Positions 42,400 to 51,269 of a stretch of DNA of 64,000 nucleotides are shown in pieces; positions within the stretch are counted from its first letter, which is position 1, and every line of letters starts with the position of its first letter. Source of the DNA: Site-B1 sp963827785 (GTDB lineage: Bacteria > Bacteroidota > Bacteroidia > Flavobacteriales > Flavobacteriaceae); NCBI GenBank assembly GCA_963827785.1, contig CAWHCT010000007.1, positions 1-64,000 of the forward strand. The letters are read 5' to 3'. Under the pieces are notes generated by a model. That model worked only from the letters and a program-made list of their open reading frames with translations, searched no databases and was not told the DNA's origin. The position numbers and the translations under genes are program-made.

Positions 42400-44379
42400 G
42401 TGAAGATACTAGATAGGTACATATTAACCACATACTTAAAAACATTTATTAGCGTGTTTGTTATTCTCATGCTAATTTTTGTTTTACAGGCCATTTGGCT
42501 ATATATATCTGAACTGGCAGGTAAGGACTTAGATATATCAGTAGTGGCCAAATTCCTCTTGTATTTAACCCCCACATTGATTCCCTTGATCTTACCGCTC
42601 ACTATACTACTGACTTCAATAATGGTATTCGGCAATTTTGCTGAGAATTATGAATTTGCGGCCATGAAATCTACCGGAATTTCATTACAGCGCGCTATGA
42701 GAAGTTTAAGTGTGTTCATTGTAATTCTTGGCGTTACAACGTTTTTCTTTTCAAATAACGTCATTCCATGGGCTCAGTACAACTCCTATAATTTAAGAAA
42801 GAATATTGCCAAGTTAAAGCCGGCAATGGCCATTGCAGAAGGGCAATTCAACGACATAGGTAATATCAATATAAAAGTAGGTGAGAAAAGTGGTGACAGA
42901 GGGCAATATTTAAAAGATGTGGTGATCCATAAAAAGCCATCAAATGGCGTTGGGAACTACACTACAATTTTATCTAAAACCGGAGAACTTGTAAGTAGTA
43001 AAGATTCCAACATTTTACAGTTGATCCTTTTTGATGGATGGTACTATGACGATATCCAGAAAAAAGAGTATAGTGAAAGACAAAAAAAGCCTTTTGCTAA
43101 AAGTGAGTTCGAAAAATACATTTTCAATGTAGATCTGTCAGACATCAATAATATAGATCTTGATGAAAAACAGATCACCAGCAAGTATGATATGCTTGGG
43201 TTAAATGAATTGGATTACACGATTGATAGTTTGGTTACAAAAAAATCGGAAACTTATCAGGAATTTTCAACCAATATTTATAGTCGGTCTGCCATACAAA
43301 ATTTAAATCAAGGCTTAACTATCGAAAAAGACACTGTTTATACCAAAGAAATTACAGATCTGTTTCAATTAAACAAAAAGATCTCCGTGATAGATCTGGC
43401 CTTAAATTCCCTAAATTCAACTAAAGATGTCATAAAATCAAAAGAAACTCAAATAAGCAGAGAAGATAAATGGTTAAATAAACACGTATTTGCTTTCCAC
43501 GAAAAATTCATTCTGGGGCTTGCCTGCATCATTCTGTTTTTTGTTGGAGCTCCTCTTGGAGCACTGATCAAAAAAGGCGGAATTGGTTTGCCCATGGTAA
43601 TAGCGATTTTTCTGTTCCTAACATATCATTTCATAGGGTTATTTGCAAAGAACAGTGGATATAACGGTACTATTGATCCGGTATTTGCAGCATGGCTGCC
43701 AACTATGATCATGTTGCCTTTAAGTATTTATTTGACCAGAACAGCTACACTGGATAAACCAATAGTAAGCTTTGATTTCATAGCTGACCCAATTAAAAAA
43801 TTGTTTGAGATAAAAGATGAAACAGAGGACATTAAAAATGAATTACTAGCTGAGAATTCACCTGAATACAACATTTTAAAAACTCATGACACCACAAAAT
43901 TAATTGATATCATTAAAAATTATCATCAGTATGATTATCCAAGGGCATTTAGGAATTCGTCCGTTAAAATATTGGCAGGTCGAGGAATTTCGGAAGATGA
44001 ATTAAGACTTGGTGGCAACTTAACCAATACTGTCTATGAGGAGGCAAACCGAGCTGTAAATTTATTCACTGAAAATTCTAAAATCGCATTTGTTGCCTAT
44101 TTTTCATATTTGGTGTTTACAGTTCTGGCTCTGGTATTCAACAATAATAAATTACCCATTTTAGCTATTACTTCTGCTGTTCTGGCAGCAATATTTGTTA
44201 TTTCGTTTTTGGTGTATTTAATCAAATTCTATACTAATTTATCAAATTTCTATAAGATTCTGAATGAAAAGAATACTGTTAATATTCTGGGAATTGCTAT
44301 TATCGGAATCCCATTATACTTCCTGGTCTATTTTTATTATCAAAAGAAATTAAAAGAGGACATCAAACAAATTAATTAA
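42400..44379 (+). CDS. LptF/LptG family permease
   Basis: 659 residues from GTG 42400, giving MKILDRYILTTYLKTF, the normal family start; no ATG fits. YjgP/YjgQ fold: first helices FVILMLIFVLQAIWLYI, TLIPLILPLTILLTSIMVF; conserved NFAENYEFAAMKSTGISLQR; periplasmic jellyroll; then three helices including FVGAPLGALIKKGGIG. It is longer than E. coli LptF/G (~360) because of a C-terminal extension with two more helices, usual in Bacteroidota. Part of the Lpt bridge that extracts lipopolysaccharide from the inner membrane; the other Lpt genes are not here. Confidence 0.92.
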   Translation: MKILDRYILTTYLKTFISVFVILMLIFVLQAIWLYISELAGKDLDISVVAKFLLYLTPTLIPLILPLTILLTSIMVFGNFAENYEFAAMKSTGISLQRAMRSLSVFIVILGVTTFFFSNNVIPWAQYNSYNLRKNIAKLKPAMAIAEGQFNDIGNINIKVGEKSGDRGQYLKDVVIHKKPSNGVGNYTTILSKTGELVSSKDSNILQLILFDGWYYDDIQKKEYSERQKKPFAKSEFEKYIFNVDLSDINNIDLDEKQITSKYDMLGLNELDYTIDSLVTKKSETYQEFSTNIYSRSAIQNLNQGLTIEKDTVYTKEITDLFQLNKKISVIDLALNSLNSTKDVIKSKETQISREDKWLNKHVFAFHEKFILGLACIILFFVGAPLGALIKKGGIGLPMVIAIFLFLTYHFIGLFAKNSGYNGTIDPVFAAWLPTMIMLPLSIYLTRTATLDKPIVSFDFIADPIKKLFEIKDETEDIKNELLAENSPEYNILKTHDTTKLIDIIKNYHQYDYPRAFRNSSVKILAGRGISEDELRLGGNLTNTVYEEANRAVNLFTENSKIAFVAYFSYLVFTVLALVFNNNKLPILAITSAVLAAIFVISFLVYLIKFYTNLSNFYKILNEKNTVNILGIAIIGIPLYFLVYFYYQKKLKEDIKQIN

Positions 44380-44397
44380 AAACCCATAGCAAATTTT

Positions 44398-44405
44398 TAT
44401 CTTTG
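44398..44405 (+). promoter_or_regulatory. -7 box TATCTTTG of ribBA
   Basis: Perfect TAnnTTTG 17 bp before the start codon. The gap is too short for an FMN riboswitch. Confidence 0.5.
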
Positions 44406-44422
44406 CACCTAAACTTGCAAGA

Positions 44423-45574
44423 ATGATCACGAAAACTGGCAAATCATCAGAAATTAAACTCAATACAATTCCGGAAGCCATTGAAGCTATAAAAGCGGGA
44501 AAAATTATTATTGTTATTGATGATAAGAACAGGGAGAATGAAGGAGATTTTATTGCTGCGGCTGAAAAAGCAACACCGGAAATGATCAACTTTATGGCTC
44601 AACATGGTCGGGGTCTTATTTGCGCTCCTTTGACAGAAGACAGATGCGAGGAACTGGAGCTCAATATGATGGTACAGAATAACACGGTTATGCATCATAC
44701 ACAATTTACTGTATCTGTTGATTTGATTGGTCATGGCTGCTCTACCGGAATTTCTGTCCAGGATCGTGCTAAAACAATAAAATCATTGGTTAGCGAGGAA
44801 ACAAGACCATTTGATCTGGGACGTCCCGGACACATCTTTCCACTTAGAGCCAAAAATGGAGGTGTGTTGAGACGAACAGGTCATACCGAAGCGGCGGTAG
44901 ATATCGCTCGTTTGTCAGGATTTAAACCTGCAGGTATTCTGGTTGAGATATTGAATGAAGATGGTACCATGGCTCGATTGCCTCAATTGGTGAAAGTAGC
45001 AAAAAAGTTTGATCTTAAAATTATCTCTATTGAAGATCTGGTCGCTTTTAGAATGGAACATGATTCTCTGATCGAGAAACTTGAAGATTTTGAAATAGAA
45101 ACACGATTTGGCAAATTTAGACTGAGAGCGTACAAGCAAACTACCAATAATCAGATACATATAGCATTAACCAGGGGAAACTGGAAATTAAATGATCCCG
45201 TTTTGACCAGAATCAATTCTACGCTTGTAAATAATGACATTTTAGGCACTTTAACCAATAATGCAGATAAGCAGTTAGACGATATGTTCAAGGTCATTAA
45301 TGATGAGGGAAAAGGAGCCATTATTTTTATAAATCAGGAAGCACAATCCATGAATCTTTTAAAACGATTACAAGAATTAAAAGACCTTCAGGAAAATGAT
45401 AAAGTGGTCAAAGCTCCAGCTATTTCAATGGATATAAGAGACTTTGGTATTGGAGCCCAAATATTACATGATCTTAATATTAGGAAATTAAAACTGATAT
45501 CAAACAGTGACCAGACCAAACGAGTTGGTATGATTGGTTATGGTCTTGAAATTGTTGAGTATGTTGGGTATTAA
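44423..45574 (+). CDS. ribB: 3,4-dihydroxy-2-butanone-4-phosphate synthase with degenerate GTP cyclohydrolase II domain
   Basis: 383 residues. The N-terminal RibB domain (to ~215) is intact: DDKNRENEGDFIAAAE (metal and substrate acids), MAQHGRGLICAPL, HTQFTVSVDL, GRPGHIFPLRA, GHTEAAVDIARL. It makes DHBP from ribulose-5-phosphate for riboflavin. The C-terminal half is collinear with GTP cyclohydrolase II but has lost its active site. Where the family has RVHSECxTGD...SLRCDCG there is RINSTLVNNDILGTLTNNAD, with none of the three zinc cysteines, and QEGRGIGL is QEAQSMNL, without the catalytic Arg. So it is probably RibB only, and GTP cyclohydrolase must be supplied by another gene. Confidence 0.92.
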   Translation: MITKTGKSSEIKLNTIPEAIEAIKAGKIIIVIDDKNRENEGDFIAAAEKATPEMINFMAQHGRGLICAPLTEDRCEELELNMMVQNNTVMHHTQFTVSVDLIGHGCSTGISVQDRAKTIKSLVSEETRPFDLGRPGHIFPLRAKNGGVLRRTGHTEAAVDIARLSGFKPAGILVEILNEDGTMARLPQLVKVAKKFDLKIISIEDLVAFRMEHDSLIEKLEDFEIETRFGKFRLRAYKQTTNNQIHIALTRGNWKLNDPVLTRINSTLVNNDILGTLTNNADKQLDDMFKVINDEGKGAIIFINQEAQSMNLLKRLQELKDLQENDKVVKAPAISMDIRDFGIGAQILHDLNIRKLKLISNSDQTKRVGMIGYGLEIVEYVGY

Positions 45575-45576
45575 AG

Positions 45577-46732
45577 TTATTTTTTAATAATTTTTAGAGT
45601 CTTCTTATCATTATTAGCACTTTTTAAATCAAGTATATAAATTCCTTGTCTTAAGTTTTGAAGATCAAATTCAAAATTACTCTGGTTCTGTTTTATTTCC
45701 AGTGTCTTGATTAATCTGCCATCCATTCCATATAAAAATCCATCGGTTGCATTTGTTATAGGCGATCTTAAATTTAAATGTAATACATCGCTAACAGGAT
45801 TAGGATAAACCTTCAAATTGGTACTGTCAAAAGAATTAGTACTTAAAGGTGCTGCCGGCGAATGATCTTTTTCCTGTTTAAAGTATCCTACCCATGGACC
45901 TGTACTATTGTCTTCAAAAATTAAAACATTATTATTATCGTTGGCATCATAATAGCTAAGTTCTCTATCAAAAGGTACCCAATTTGCTCCATCCCATTCT
46001 TCAAATACGATCATATCGAGTAATCCATCGGTATAAGTATACACAGATCTATCCAAATCTCCGGTATCAAAATTTTCCGTATCTACCTGCATAAGCAAGC
46101 CTCCATCATAAGTTGCGGTATCTTGCTCGTACGGTGAAAACCAAATCAGGTGGATAGCAGTATCATCCCAAAGACTATAAAGTGCTACAGTTGGATTGCC
46201 AGAAGTATAAGTTATATCAACCTTTTCAACATTCTCCCAACTACCAGGTGGTGTACGATTCCAAGTTTGATTGGTCTGTTTAATGAGCATTGGCTCCATC
46301 ATAATCATCAAATAACTCTCTTGTGAGTTTATAAATGTCATATGTAAAGGAATTATATATTTGTGAGGTTTCACTATTAAATTATTTGTGGTAGTATTGT
46401 AGCGTATACTATTTGAGAAATTAATTGCCAACTACCTGGAGGTGTAGCGTCCCATACTGTAGTTCGTCTATCTCTATATCGTTATTTCCATTATAAGATT
46501 TAACGTTTTGATATATAACTTCCATACCAGGAATAGATAAAGTAACCAGTTTCGTTTCTTTATTACCTCCATTTGCATAAGTAAATTGCTGAGTTATGTC
46601 ATGTTGCCAATCAGGTGGTACAGCAGTATCATCCCATGAATATATTCTTAGTTCATCAACTTGATAAACAGTTTGTGAAAAATTATTAATAGATAAAAGG
46701 AAACATAAAACAATTAGTTGGATGGTTTTCAT
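45577..46732 (-). pseudogene. Decayed secreted protein with T9SS type A sorting domain
   Basis: Reads from ATG 46732 with a signal peptide (MKTIQLIVLCFLLSINNFSQ) to about 46450, then changes frame at least three times before the long C-terminal frame that ends at 45577. Frame 3 continues as DATPPGSWQLISQIVY near 46400-46440 and as SQIYNSFTYDIYKLTRELF with DDYDGANAH near 46290-46380. Frame 2 resumes at about 46285 with TWNRTPPGSWENVEKVD, the same repeat motif. The C-terminus is a full sorting domain (LKVYPNPVSDVLHLNL, DGRLIKTLEIKQN, LRQGIYILDLKS). Uncorrected it would make only the first 103 residues. It is a tandem-repeat surface protein broken by several small indels. Confidence 0.8.
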
Positions 46733-46977
46733 GATTTCAAAATTTAATAATTAAAATATAATAATTTATTGCTGTGTACCGATCTAGAAATCAAATAAAG
46801 GTGAATTATGACCCTTATTTAGCAAATTATTTTGCCATAAATAGAAGAAAATTTAATTCATAGAAGAATTAAGGTATACCTAAAGTAATCAATTTATCTT
46901 AATTGTAAAAGACCTGGAAAAAATAAATTTTAAGAGTACAATTTGAGTTTTTTTAAAAATATCCTGAAATAGGAAAT
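46733..46977. other. Gene-free gap between the decayed T9SS gene and the aminotransferase gene
   Basis: About 245 bp, very AT-rich. No coding sequence, RNA or clear hairpin terminator was recognised. Any promoter for the decayed T9SS gene would lie here. Confidence 0.4.
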
Positions 46978-48177
46978 CTATTTCTTTAATGCTTTATCAA
47001 TACAAAAATACATTAAATTAGCCCTTTTTAGGACTTCTTCTTGAGTCCAGCCTAATTTTATCAAACAAGAGACATTTCTTCCAATGAAATGATCGGAGAT
47101 TGGGAATTTTTTACCCTTAAGTTTAGATAATCCTTCCGTTACTTCTCTTGATAAACTATGGAGAGATTTCATTTCTTTAAGATGTTGCCACTTTCTCACA
47201 TAATGCCAGTTATTGTCATAATAATGAAAACATCCGTCGATGCCGTTCTCTTTAAAAGACTGCATGACTTTCTTGGCTGTTTCTATATCCGGCAAAAAGA
47301 AATTCAGGAATGCATAGCTTTCCTCTCCTCCTTCAGGAACTCTCCTAAACTCTAATTGAGAGATTTTAGAAAGTTTTTCTCTGATAATTGTATAGTTTTT
47401 CTTCTGTATCGAAATAAATTCGTCTAGTCTCTTTATTTGTGCAAGTCCAACCGCAGCATGTAACTCCGATATCCTGTAATTATAACCTAAAAAAGGATGT
47501 TCTTCTGCTCCCCTATCTTTTCCAATATGGTCATGCCCATGATCTGAATAATGGTCTGCATTTTGAGCATATTTTGAATTATTTGTAATAATTGCTCCGC
47601 CTTCCCCACAGGTTATCGTTTTGACATAATCAAAAGAAAAACACCCCATATCTCCTATAGTTCCTAATGCTTTTCCATTGTAAGTCCCTCCTATTGCCTG
47701 ACAAGCATCTTCAATAAGAAGGAGTCCTTTTGCATTACAAATTTCCTTTAAAGTATTTAAATCAGCCATACTACCGCACATATGCACAGGCATAACAGCT
47801 TTGGTTTTATTGCTTATAGCTTCTTCCACAGCCTTAGGTGAAAGCGTTAAGGTATCATCAATTTCAACTACAACGGGAACAGCGTCCAGAGCCAAGATTG
47901 ACTCAAAAGTAGCCACAAAAGTAAAGGATGGTATGATCACTTCATCTCCCGCACCAATTCCAGCCGAAGACAAAGCAACGGTTAAAGCTGCAGTTCCGCT
48001 AGAGACCAACTGAGCATGCTTCACTTTCATATAATCCTGCAATTCTTTTTCGAGCTCCTTAGCTTTCCAGATTCCATTTCGCAAACCATCAAAACCATAA
48101 CGCATCAAAACTCCTGTTTCCAGAACTTCATTTACTTCTTTTCTTTCGGAATCTCCAAATAATTCAAATCCAGGCAT
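46978..48177 (-). CDS. DegT/DnrJ/EryC1/StrS aminotransferase, KdnA-like
   Basis: 399 residues. PLP fold-type I sugar aminotransferase: SSGTAALTVALSSAGIGAGDEVIIPSFTF (in two parts), LLIEDACQAIGGTYNGKALG, and the PLP lysine in FSFDYVKTITCGEGGAIITNN. The N-terminus MPGFELFGDSERKEVNEVLE and following VLMRYGFDGLRNG resemble KdnA, which makes 8-amino-3,8-dideoxy-KDO for lipid A/core. I give this as the best guess from memory of that family, without a KdnB neighbour to support it. Confidence 0.82.
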   Translation of the reverse strand: MPGFELFGDSERKEVNEVLETGVLMRYGFDGLRNGIWKAKELEKELQDYMKVKHAQLVSSGTAALTVALSSAGIGAGDEVIIPSFTFVATFESILALDAVPVVVEIDDTLTLSPKAVEEAISNKTKAVMPVHMCGSMADLNTLKEICNAKGLLLIEDACQAIGGTYNGKALGTIGDMGCFSFDYVKTITCGEGGAIITNNSKYAQNADHYSDHGHDHIGKDRGAEEHPFLGYNYRISELHAAVGLAQIKRLDEFISIQKKNYTIIREKLSKISQLEFRRVPEGGEESYAFLNFFLPDIETAKKVMQSFKENGIDGCFHYYDNNWHYVRKWQHLKEMKSLHSLSREVTEGLSKLKGKKFPISDHFIGRNVSCLIKLGWTQEEVLKRANLMYFCIDKALKK

Positions 48178-48225
48178 AATACTTATTTAATAAAATCAAA
48201 ATTACAATTATTATAAATAAAAAAA

Positions 48226-48248
48226 GACGTCAATTTATAGTTGACGTC
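48226..48248 (-). terminator. Terminator of the thioredoxin-like gene
   Basis: GACGTCAA / TTGACGTC with a 7-nt loop, followed on the minus strand by seven T. Confidence 0.85.
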
Positions 48249-48269
48249 CAGATCTATATTCTTTTATAT

Positions 48270-48731
48270 TTACTGATAATTTTCAATAACTGAATCTACA
48301 AAGGCAAAATGTCTTTCCGTTTCGCGCAAAAAAGTATAGCCTCCTAATTCTCCAATTACTTCGCCTTTTGAATTGAGTGCAACAAGATTCGGATAGCCAC
48401 CTTGTTTATTATATTTCCTTACGAGCACTAAATTCTTATCTTTTTGTTCTTTGGAAATAACATCTACTTTTCTAGGTATATCGACTAGTAATAGTACAAA
48501 TTTTTCTGACTTTTCTTCAAACCTGGCGCTGCTAAAAAAATCCTCTTTTAACATTTTGCATGGCGGACACCAATCACTTCCTGTAAAATATACCAATACT
48601 GGTTTATGCTCTTTTTCTGAGAGTTCCAAAGCCTGATCAATATCCAAAAGCCAATTAAGGTTTGAAACTTCTTCCTGAGAAAAAGTAGTCACAGAAATTA
48701 AAAGAGCAATCAGAAGAACTACTTTTTTCAT
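48270..48731 (-). CDS. Secreted thioredoxin-fold protein
   Basis: 153 residues from ATG 48731 (MKKVVLLIALLISVTTFSQ, signal peptide). The frame is open to 48800 but that part has no signal peptide logic. Thioredoxin motif YFTGSDWCPPCKMLKEDFF with the CPPC pair, and GGYPNLVALNSKGEVIGELGGY including the cis-Pro. A periplasmic disulfide reductase or oxidase of the DUF255/thioredoxin_7 type, possibly fed by DsbD (gene at 18380). Confidence 0.9.
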   Translation of the reverse strand: MKKVVLLIALLISVTTFSQEEVSNLNWLLDIDQALELSEKEHKPVLVYFTGSDWCPPCKMLKEDFFSSARFEEKSEKFVLLLVDIPRKVDVISKEQKDKNLVLVRKYNKQGGYPNLVALNSKGEVIGELGGYTFLRETERHFAFVDSVIENYQ

Positions 48732-48803
48732 GTTATCAAAATATTTTATTGAGATCAAAAATATACTATTTCCAAATAACAATAATCCTGCCATAAACAT
48801 TTG

Positions 48804-49434
48804 CTATAAGTGTATGATTGTTTCTGTCAGGTTCTTTCTGACCTTTTTTAATTCAGAAAACATATCGTCTTTTGCTCTGTATCCTACCGGTAGTAACAAA
48901 ACCGATTTAAGATTATACTTTTTAAGTTCGAGCAATTTATCTATTTTTTTAGGAATAAACCCTTCCATAGGGCAACAATCTATTCCTTCTACTGCACAAG
49001 CCGTCATCAAATTCCCTAAGGCAATATAGGCCTGATTGACACACCAAATTTCTAATTCTTTCTTGGTTTTTGAACTTAATAAACTCCTTTAATTCTTTTC
49101 TGTATTTGGATAAAATAACCTCTGGTGTTTTCCTTATCCTAACTACATTATCAAAATAAGCATCCACATCTGATTCATTTACGTGATCCTGAATACATAT
49201 TGCCAAAACATGGGAAGCTCCCTTAACCTGTTCCTGACCATAGCATAGATCAACCATTTTACTCTTAATGCTGTCATCACTGATAACGATCATTTTCATG
49301 GTTTGCACACCATAAGATGTTGGGGTAAGATTAAAGGTTTGAATAAGAGTTTCCAGTTTTTCTTTTGACAGCTTTCTGCTATTATCAAATTTCTTAGTGG
49401 CGTATCTCCAATTCAATCTTTCGATTAGATCCAT
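48804..49434 (-). pseudogene. Nitroreductase-family gene with one frameshift
   Basis: NfsB-like FMN oxidoreductase. The front (MDLIERLNWRYATKKFDNSRK split at the family's RRATKxF motif, TPTSYGVQTMKMIVI) runs in one frame to about 49075. The rest (SSKTKKELEIWCVNQAYIAL, MTACAVEGIDCCPMEGF, LLPVGYRAKDD) is in the next frame, to the stop at 48804. One extra T at 49076-49077 (plus strand) explains this, and the total of 631 nt is one over a multiple of three. Without correction the enzyme loses its C-terminal dimer and FMN contacts. Confidence 0.87.
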
Positions 49435-49515
49435 GTTCTTTTTTTCTTGCGAAAGTAATAATAATGTTTCATAAAAGTAATTGACTTATCTATTTAAAAA
49501 TTAAGACAGATTTTT

Positions 49516-49546
49516 TTGAAAGAATTAAAAAAGGGTTCTATATTTG
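49516..49546 (+). promoter_or_regulatory. Consensus promoter of tRNA-Ser
   Basis: TTG at 49516-49518, 20-nt spacer, TATATTTG at 49539-49546; the tRNA begins 12 bp after the -7 box. Confidence 0.75.
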
Positions 49547-49557
49547 CAACCGCATTA

Positions 49558-49642
49558 GGAGAAATGGCAGAGTGGTCGAATGCGGCAGTCTTGAAAACTG
49601 TTGAGGGTCACACCTCCGGGGGTTCGAATCCCTCTTTCTCCG
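49558..49642 (+). tRNA. tRNA-Ser(UGA)
   Basis: 85 nt. Acceptor arms GGAGAAA / TTTCTCC pair (49558-49564 with 49635-49641), D-arm TGGCAGAGTGGTCGAATGC, anticodon loop CTTGAAA giving UGA, long variable arm (TTGAGGGTCACACCTCCGGG region) as in class II tRNAs, T-arm GGTTCGAATCC. Discriminator G; CCA is not encoded. Confidence 0.95.
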
Positions 49643-49644
49643 CT
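49631..49644 (+). repeat. Left copy of 14-bp direct repeat in the tRNA 3' end (putative attL)
   Basis: CCTCTTTCTCCGCT covers the last 12 bases of tRNA-Ser plus two more. The same 14 bases occur at 54099-54112. Integrated elements typically leave such a copy of the tRNA end. No integrase is visible between the copies. Confidence 0.55.
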
Positions 49645-49676
49645 GAATTGATGTTTCAAAAGAAACATTAAAAATC

Positions 49677-49711
49677 AAAACCCTTTAAACATCAGTGTTT
49701 AAAGGGTTTTT
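49677..49711 (+). terminator. Terminator after tRNA-Ser
   Basis: AAAACCCTTTAAACA-TCAG-TGTTTAAAGGGTTTT, 15-bp stem, followed by TCATTTTT. A smaller stem ATGTTTC/GAAACAT precedes it at 49651-49668. Confidence 0.9.
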
Positions 49712-49763
49712 CATTTTTAGCTATTCGACAAAAAGCACATTAAAAGAATACAAAGTTGTTTTT

Positions 49764-49961
49764 ATGGTAATTCCTATTCTTATTATCGTAGCAGCATTAT
49801 TAATTCTTTTTATTAACACACCAACTTGGAGAGCAATTAGCATTACAACAATTGCTATGCTGATAATTATCTTATTAGTTGACGGGACTGCACAATCGAG
49901 AATTGAAGCCTACCATAAAGAATTGAAATTGGTGGATATAGAAAATGAAATCAAAAAATAA
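49764..49961 (+). CDS. Small membrane protein of unknown function
   Basis: 65 residues from ATG 49764 (MVIPILIIVAALLILF). An in-frame GTG at 49695 lies within the tRNA terminator and is rejected. Two hydrophobic helices (~2-18 and ~24-43) and an amphipathic, charged tail (ESKELK-like: RIEAYHKELKLVDIENEIK). The first gene after tRNA-Ser, ending just before the attC-like palindrome, as expected of a single-gene cassette. No family recognised. Confidence 0.55.
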   Translation: MVIPILIIVAALLILFINTPTWRAISITTIAMLIIILLVDGTAQSRIEAYHKELKLVDIENEIKK

Positions 49962-49966
49962 CTACA

Positions 49967-50100
49967 CACAACAATGTTTATAATTAATTGCTTTGGTAAG
50001 TGCCTACTTGGAAAATTCCTTCGGAATTTTCTTGCGTTCGTTTTTGTTTACTAAATTAGTTGCTTAAACACGCAACTAACCATACACAAAACCGTTGTGC
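49967..50100 (+). repeat. attC-like imperfect palindrome 1
   Basis: Outer arms CACAAC (49967-49972) and GTTGTG (50094-50099); inner TATAATTAATTGC pairing loosely with GCAACTAACCATA; between them AAAATTCC-TTCGGAATTTT, itself a hairpin. A related element, over 70 percent alike in the shared half by eye, is at 53864-54011. Long imperfect palindromes between short one-gene units are typical of cassette recombination sites. Confidence 0.5.
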
Positions 50101-50124
50101 TTCATTATGACTAACCAATAACCA

Positions 50125-50312
50125 ATGATAAAATTCTTTAGATTATCGAAACTCAATTTTGCAAAGCAAATTCAAAGGTCTAGTAGACCTTTGGTTGAGA
50201 TAGCCGCTAGCGGAAAAAATAGAAACCAAAGATATGATTAAGTTCTTTAGACGAATTAGATACGACCTTATTGAGAAAAACAAAACTGGAAAGTATTTGA
50301 AGTATGCCATAG
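50125..50312 (+). repeat. 188-bp direct repeat, upstream copy
   Basis: Almost identical to 50962-51149 (offset 837 bp). Holds a 39-codon open frame (MIKFFRLSKLNFAKQI...) and the first ~26 codons of the DUF6090 gene. Internal hairpins are AAAGGTCT-AGT-AGACCTTT and CCGCTAGCGG. Confidence 0.9.
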
Positions 50313-50965
50313 GCGAGATTGTGCTTGTGGTTATTGGAATTTTAATAGCACTCTCAATAAATAATTGGAATGACGTTAAAAAGCAAAGAAAAAAAGAGGT
50401 AGTTTATTTAACTGAATTAAAAAAAGGTTTAGAAAATGACCTTAAAATTGAATTTATTCCAGCAATTCTTTTGTACAAAAAAAGAATCGAAAGGCACAAG
50501 AAGTTGAAATATTTCTATAATAATTCAGAAACCTATCCCAATGATTCATTAACTAAATATTTTCGCTCATGTTTAAGCAGTGAGTGGGATTTTGTTTTTA
50601 ATACCGCAGCGTTTGAAAATATAAAATCTGCTGGAATTGATATTATTTCTAATGACTCCATACGCTCTAAAGTATCATTGCTTTACAGTCATAGTTATCC
50701 TAATATTAGAGCAATTAATCAGAATAGTATTAGGTACTTTGACCTACAAATTAGCCCTATTATTTTTGAAAACTTGAATTTAAATAGTAATGTTTTTACT
50801 CACAGTGAATTGGATTTCTTGAAGAATAGTATTCAAATTAGTAACAGATTGAGGAAACTTCGATGGAGCACATCATTTTTACTACAAAAATTATTATTAC
50901 CAAAACAACAAACTGTAGAATCACTAATTAATGATATCGATTTGGAGTTAAAGAGATTAGAATGA
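50234..50965 (+). CDS. DUF6090 family membrane protein
   Basis: 243 residues. N-terminus MIKFFRRIRYDLIEKNKTGK, then the diagnostic YLKYAIGEIVLVVIGILIAL membrane helix and INNWND. The remaining ~190 residues are a helical, charged, presumably periplasmic domain with no known activity. The family is a frequent multi-copy accessory protein in flavobacteria. The final TGA overlaps the ATG of the second direct-repeat copy (ATGA). Confidence 0.88.
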   Translation: MIKFFRRIRYDLIEKNKTGKYLKYAIGEIVLVVIGILIALSINNWNDVKKQRKKEVVYLTELKKGLENDLKIEFIPAILLYKKRIERHKKLKYFYNNSETYPNDSLTKYFRSCLSSEWDFVFNTAAFENIKSAGIDIISNDSIRSKVSLLYSHSYPNIRAINQNSIRYFDLQISPIIFENLNLNSNVFTHSELDFLKNSIQISNRLRKLRWSTSFLLQKLLLPKQQTVESLINDIDLELKRLE

Positions 50966-51149
50966 TAAAATTCTTTAGATTATCGAAACTCAATTTTGCA
51001 AAGCAAAATCAAAGGTCTAGTAGACCTTTGGTTGAGATAGCCGCTAGCGGAAAAAATAGAAACCAAAGATATGATTAAGTTCTTTAGACGAATTAGATAA
51101 GACCTTATTGAGAAAAACAAAACTGGAAAGTATTTGAAGTATGCGATTG
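50962..51149 (+). repeat. 188-bp direct repeat, downstream copy
   Basis: Matches 50125-50312 with very few changes, one of which turns a Tyr codon of DUF6090 into TAA. Confidence 0.9.
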
Positions 51150-51171
51150 GAGAAATTGTTTGGTTATTCTA
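51071..51171 (+). pseudogene. Truncated second DUF6090 gene
   Basis: Starts like the intact gene (MIKFFRRIR) but codon 11, TAC in the intact copy (RYDLIEK), is TAA here. Similarity continues as DLIEKNKTGKYLKYAIGEIV and ends at about 51165, where unrelated sequence begins. So most of the gene was deleted after duplication. Confidence 0.85.
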
Positions 51172-51269
51172 ACTCTTAAAAAAATATTTGTTAGTATAAA
51201 TGAATTGACTGTTTAGTCAAACAAATAATTGATTAACAATTTTTTATAACACAAAAAATAACTGTTAAA

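Noticed and set aside
44380..44422. FMN riboswitch before ribB.
   Set aside because: Only 43 bp between genes, with a -7 box inside; no room for the aptamer.
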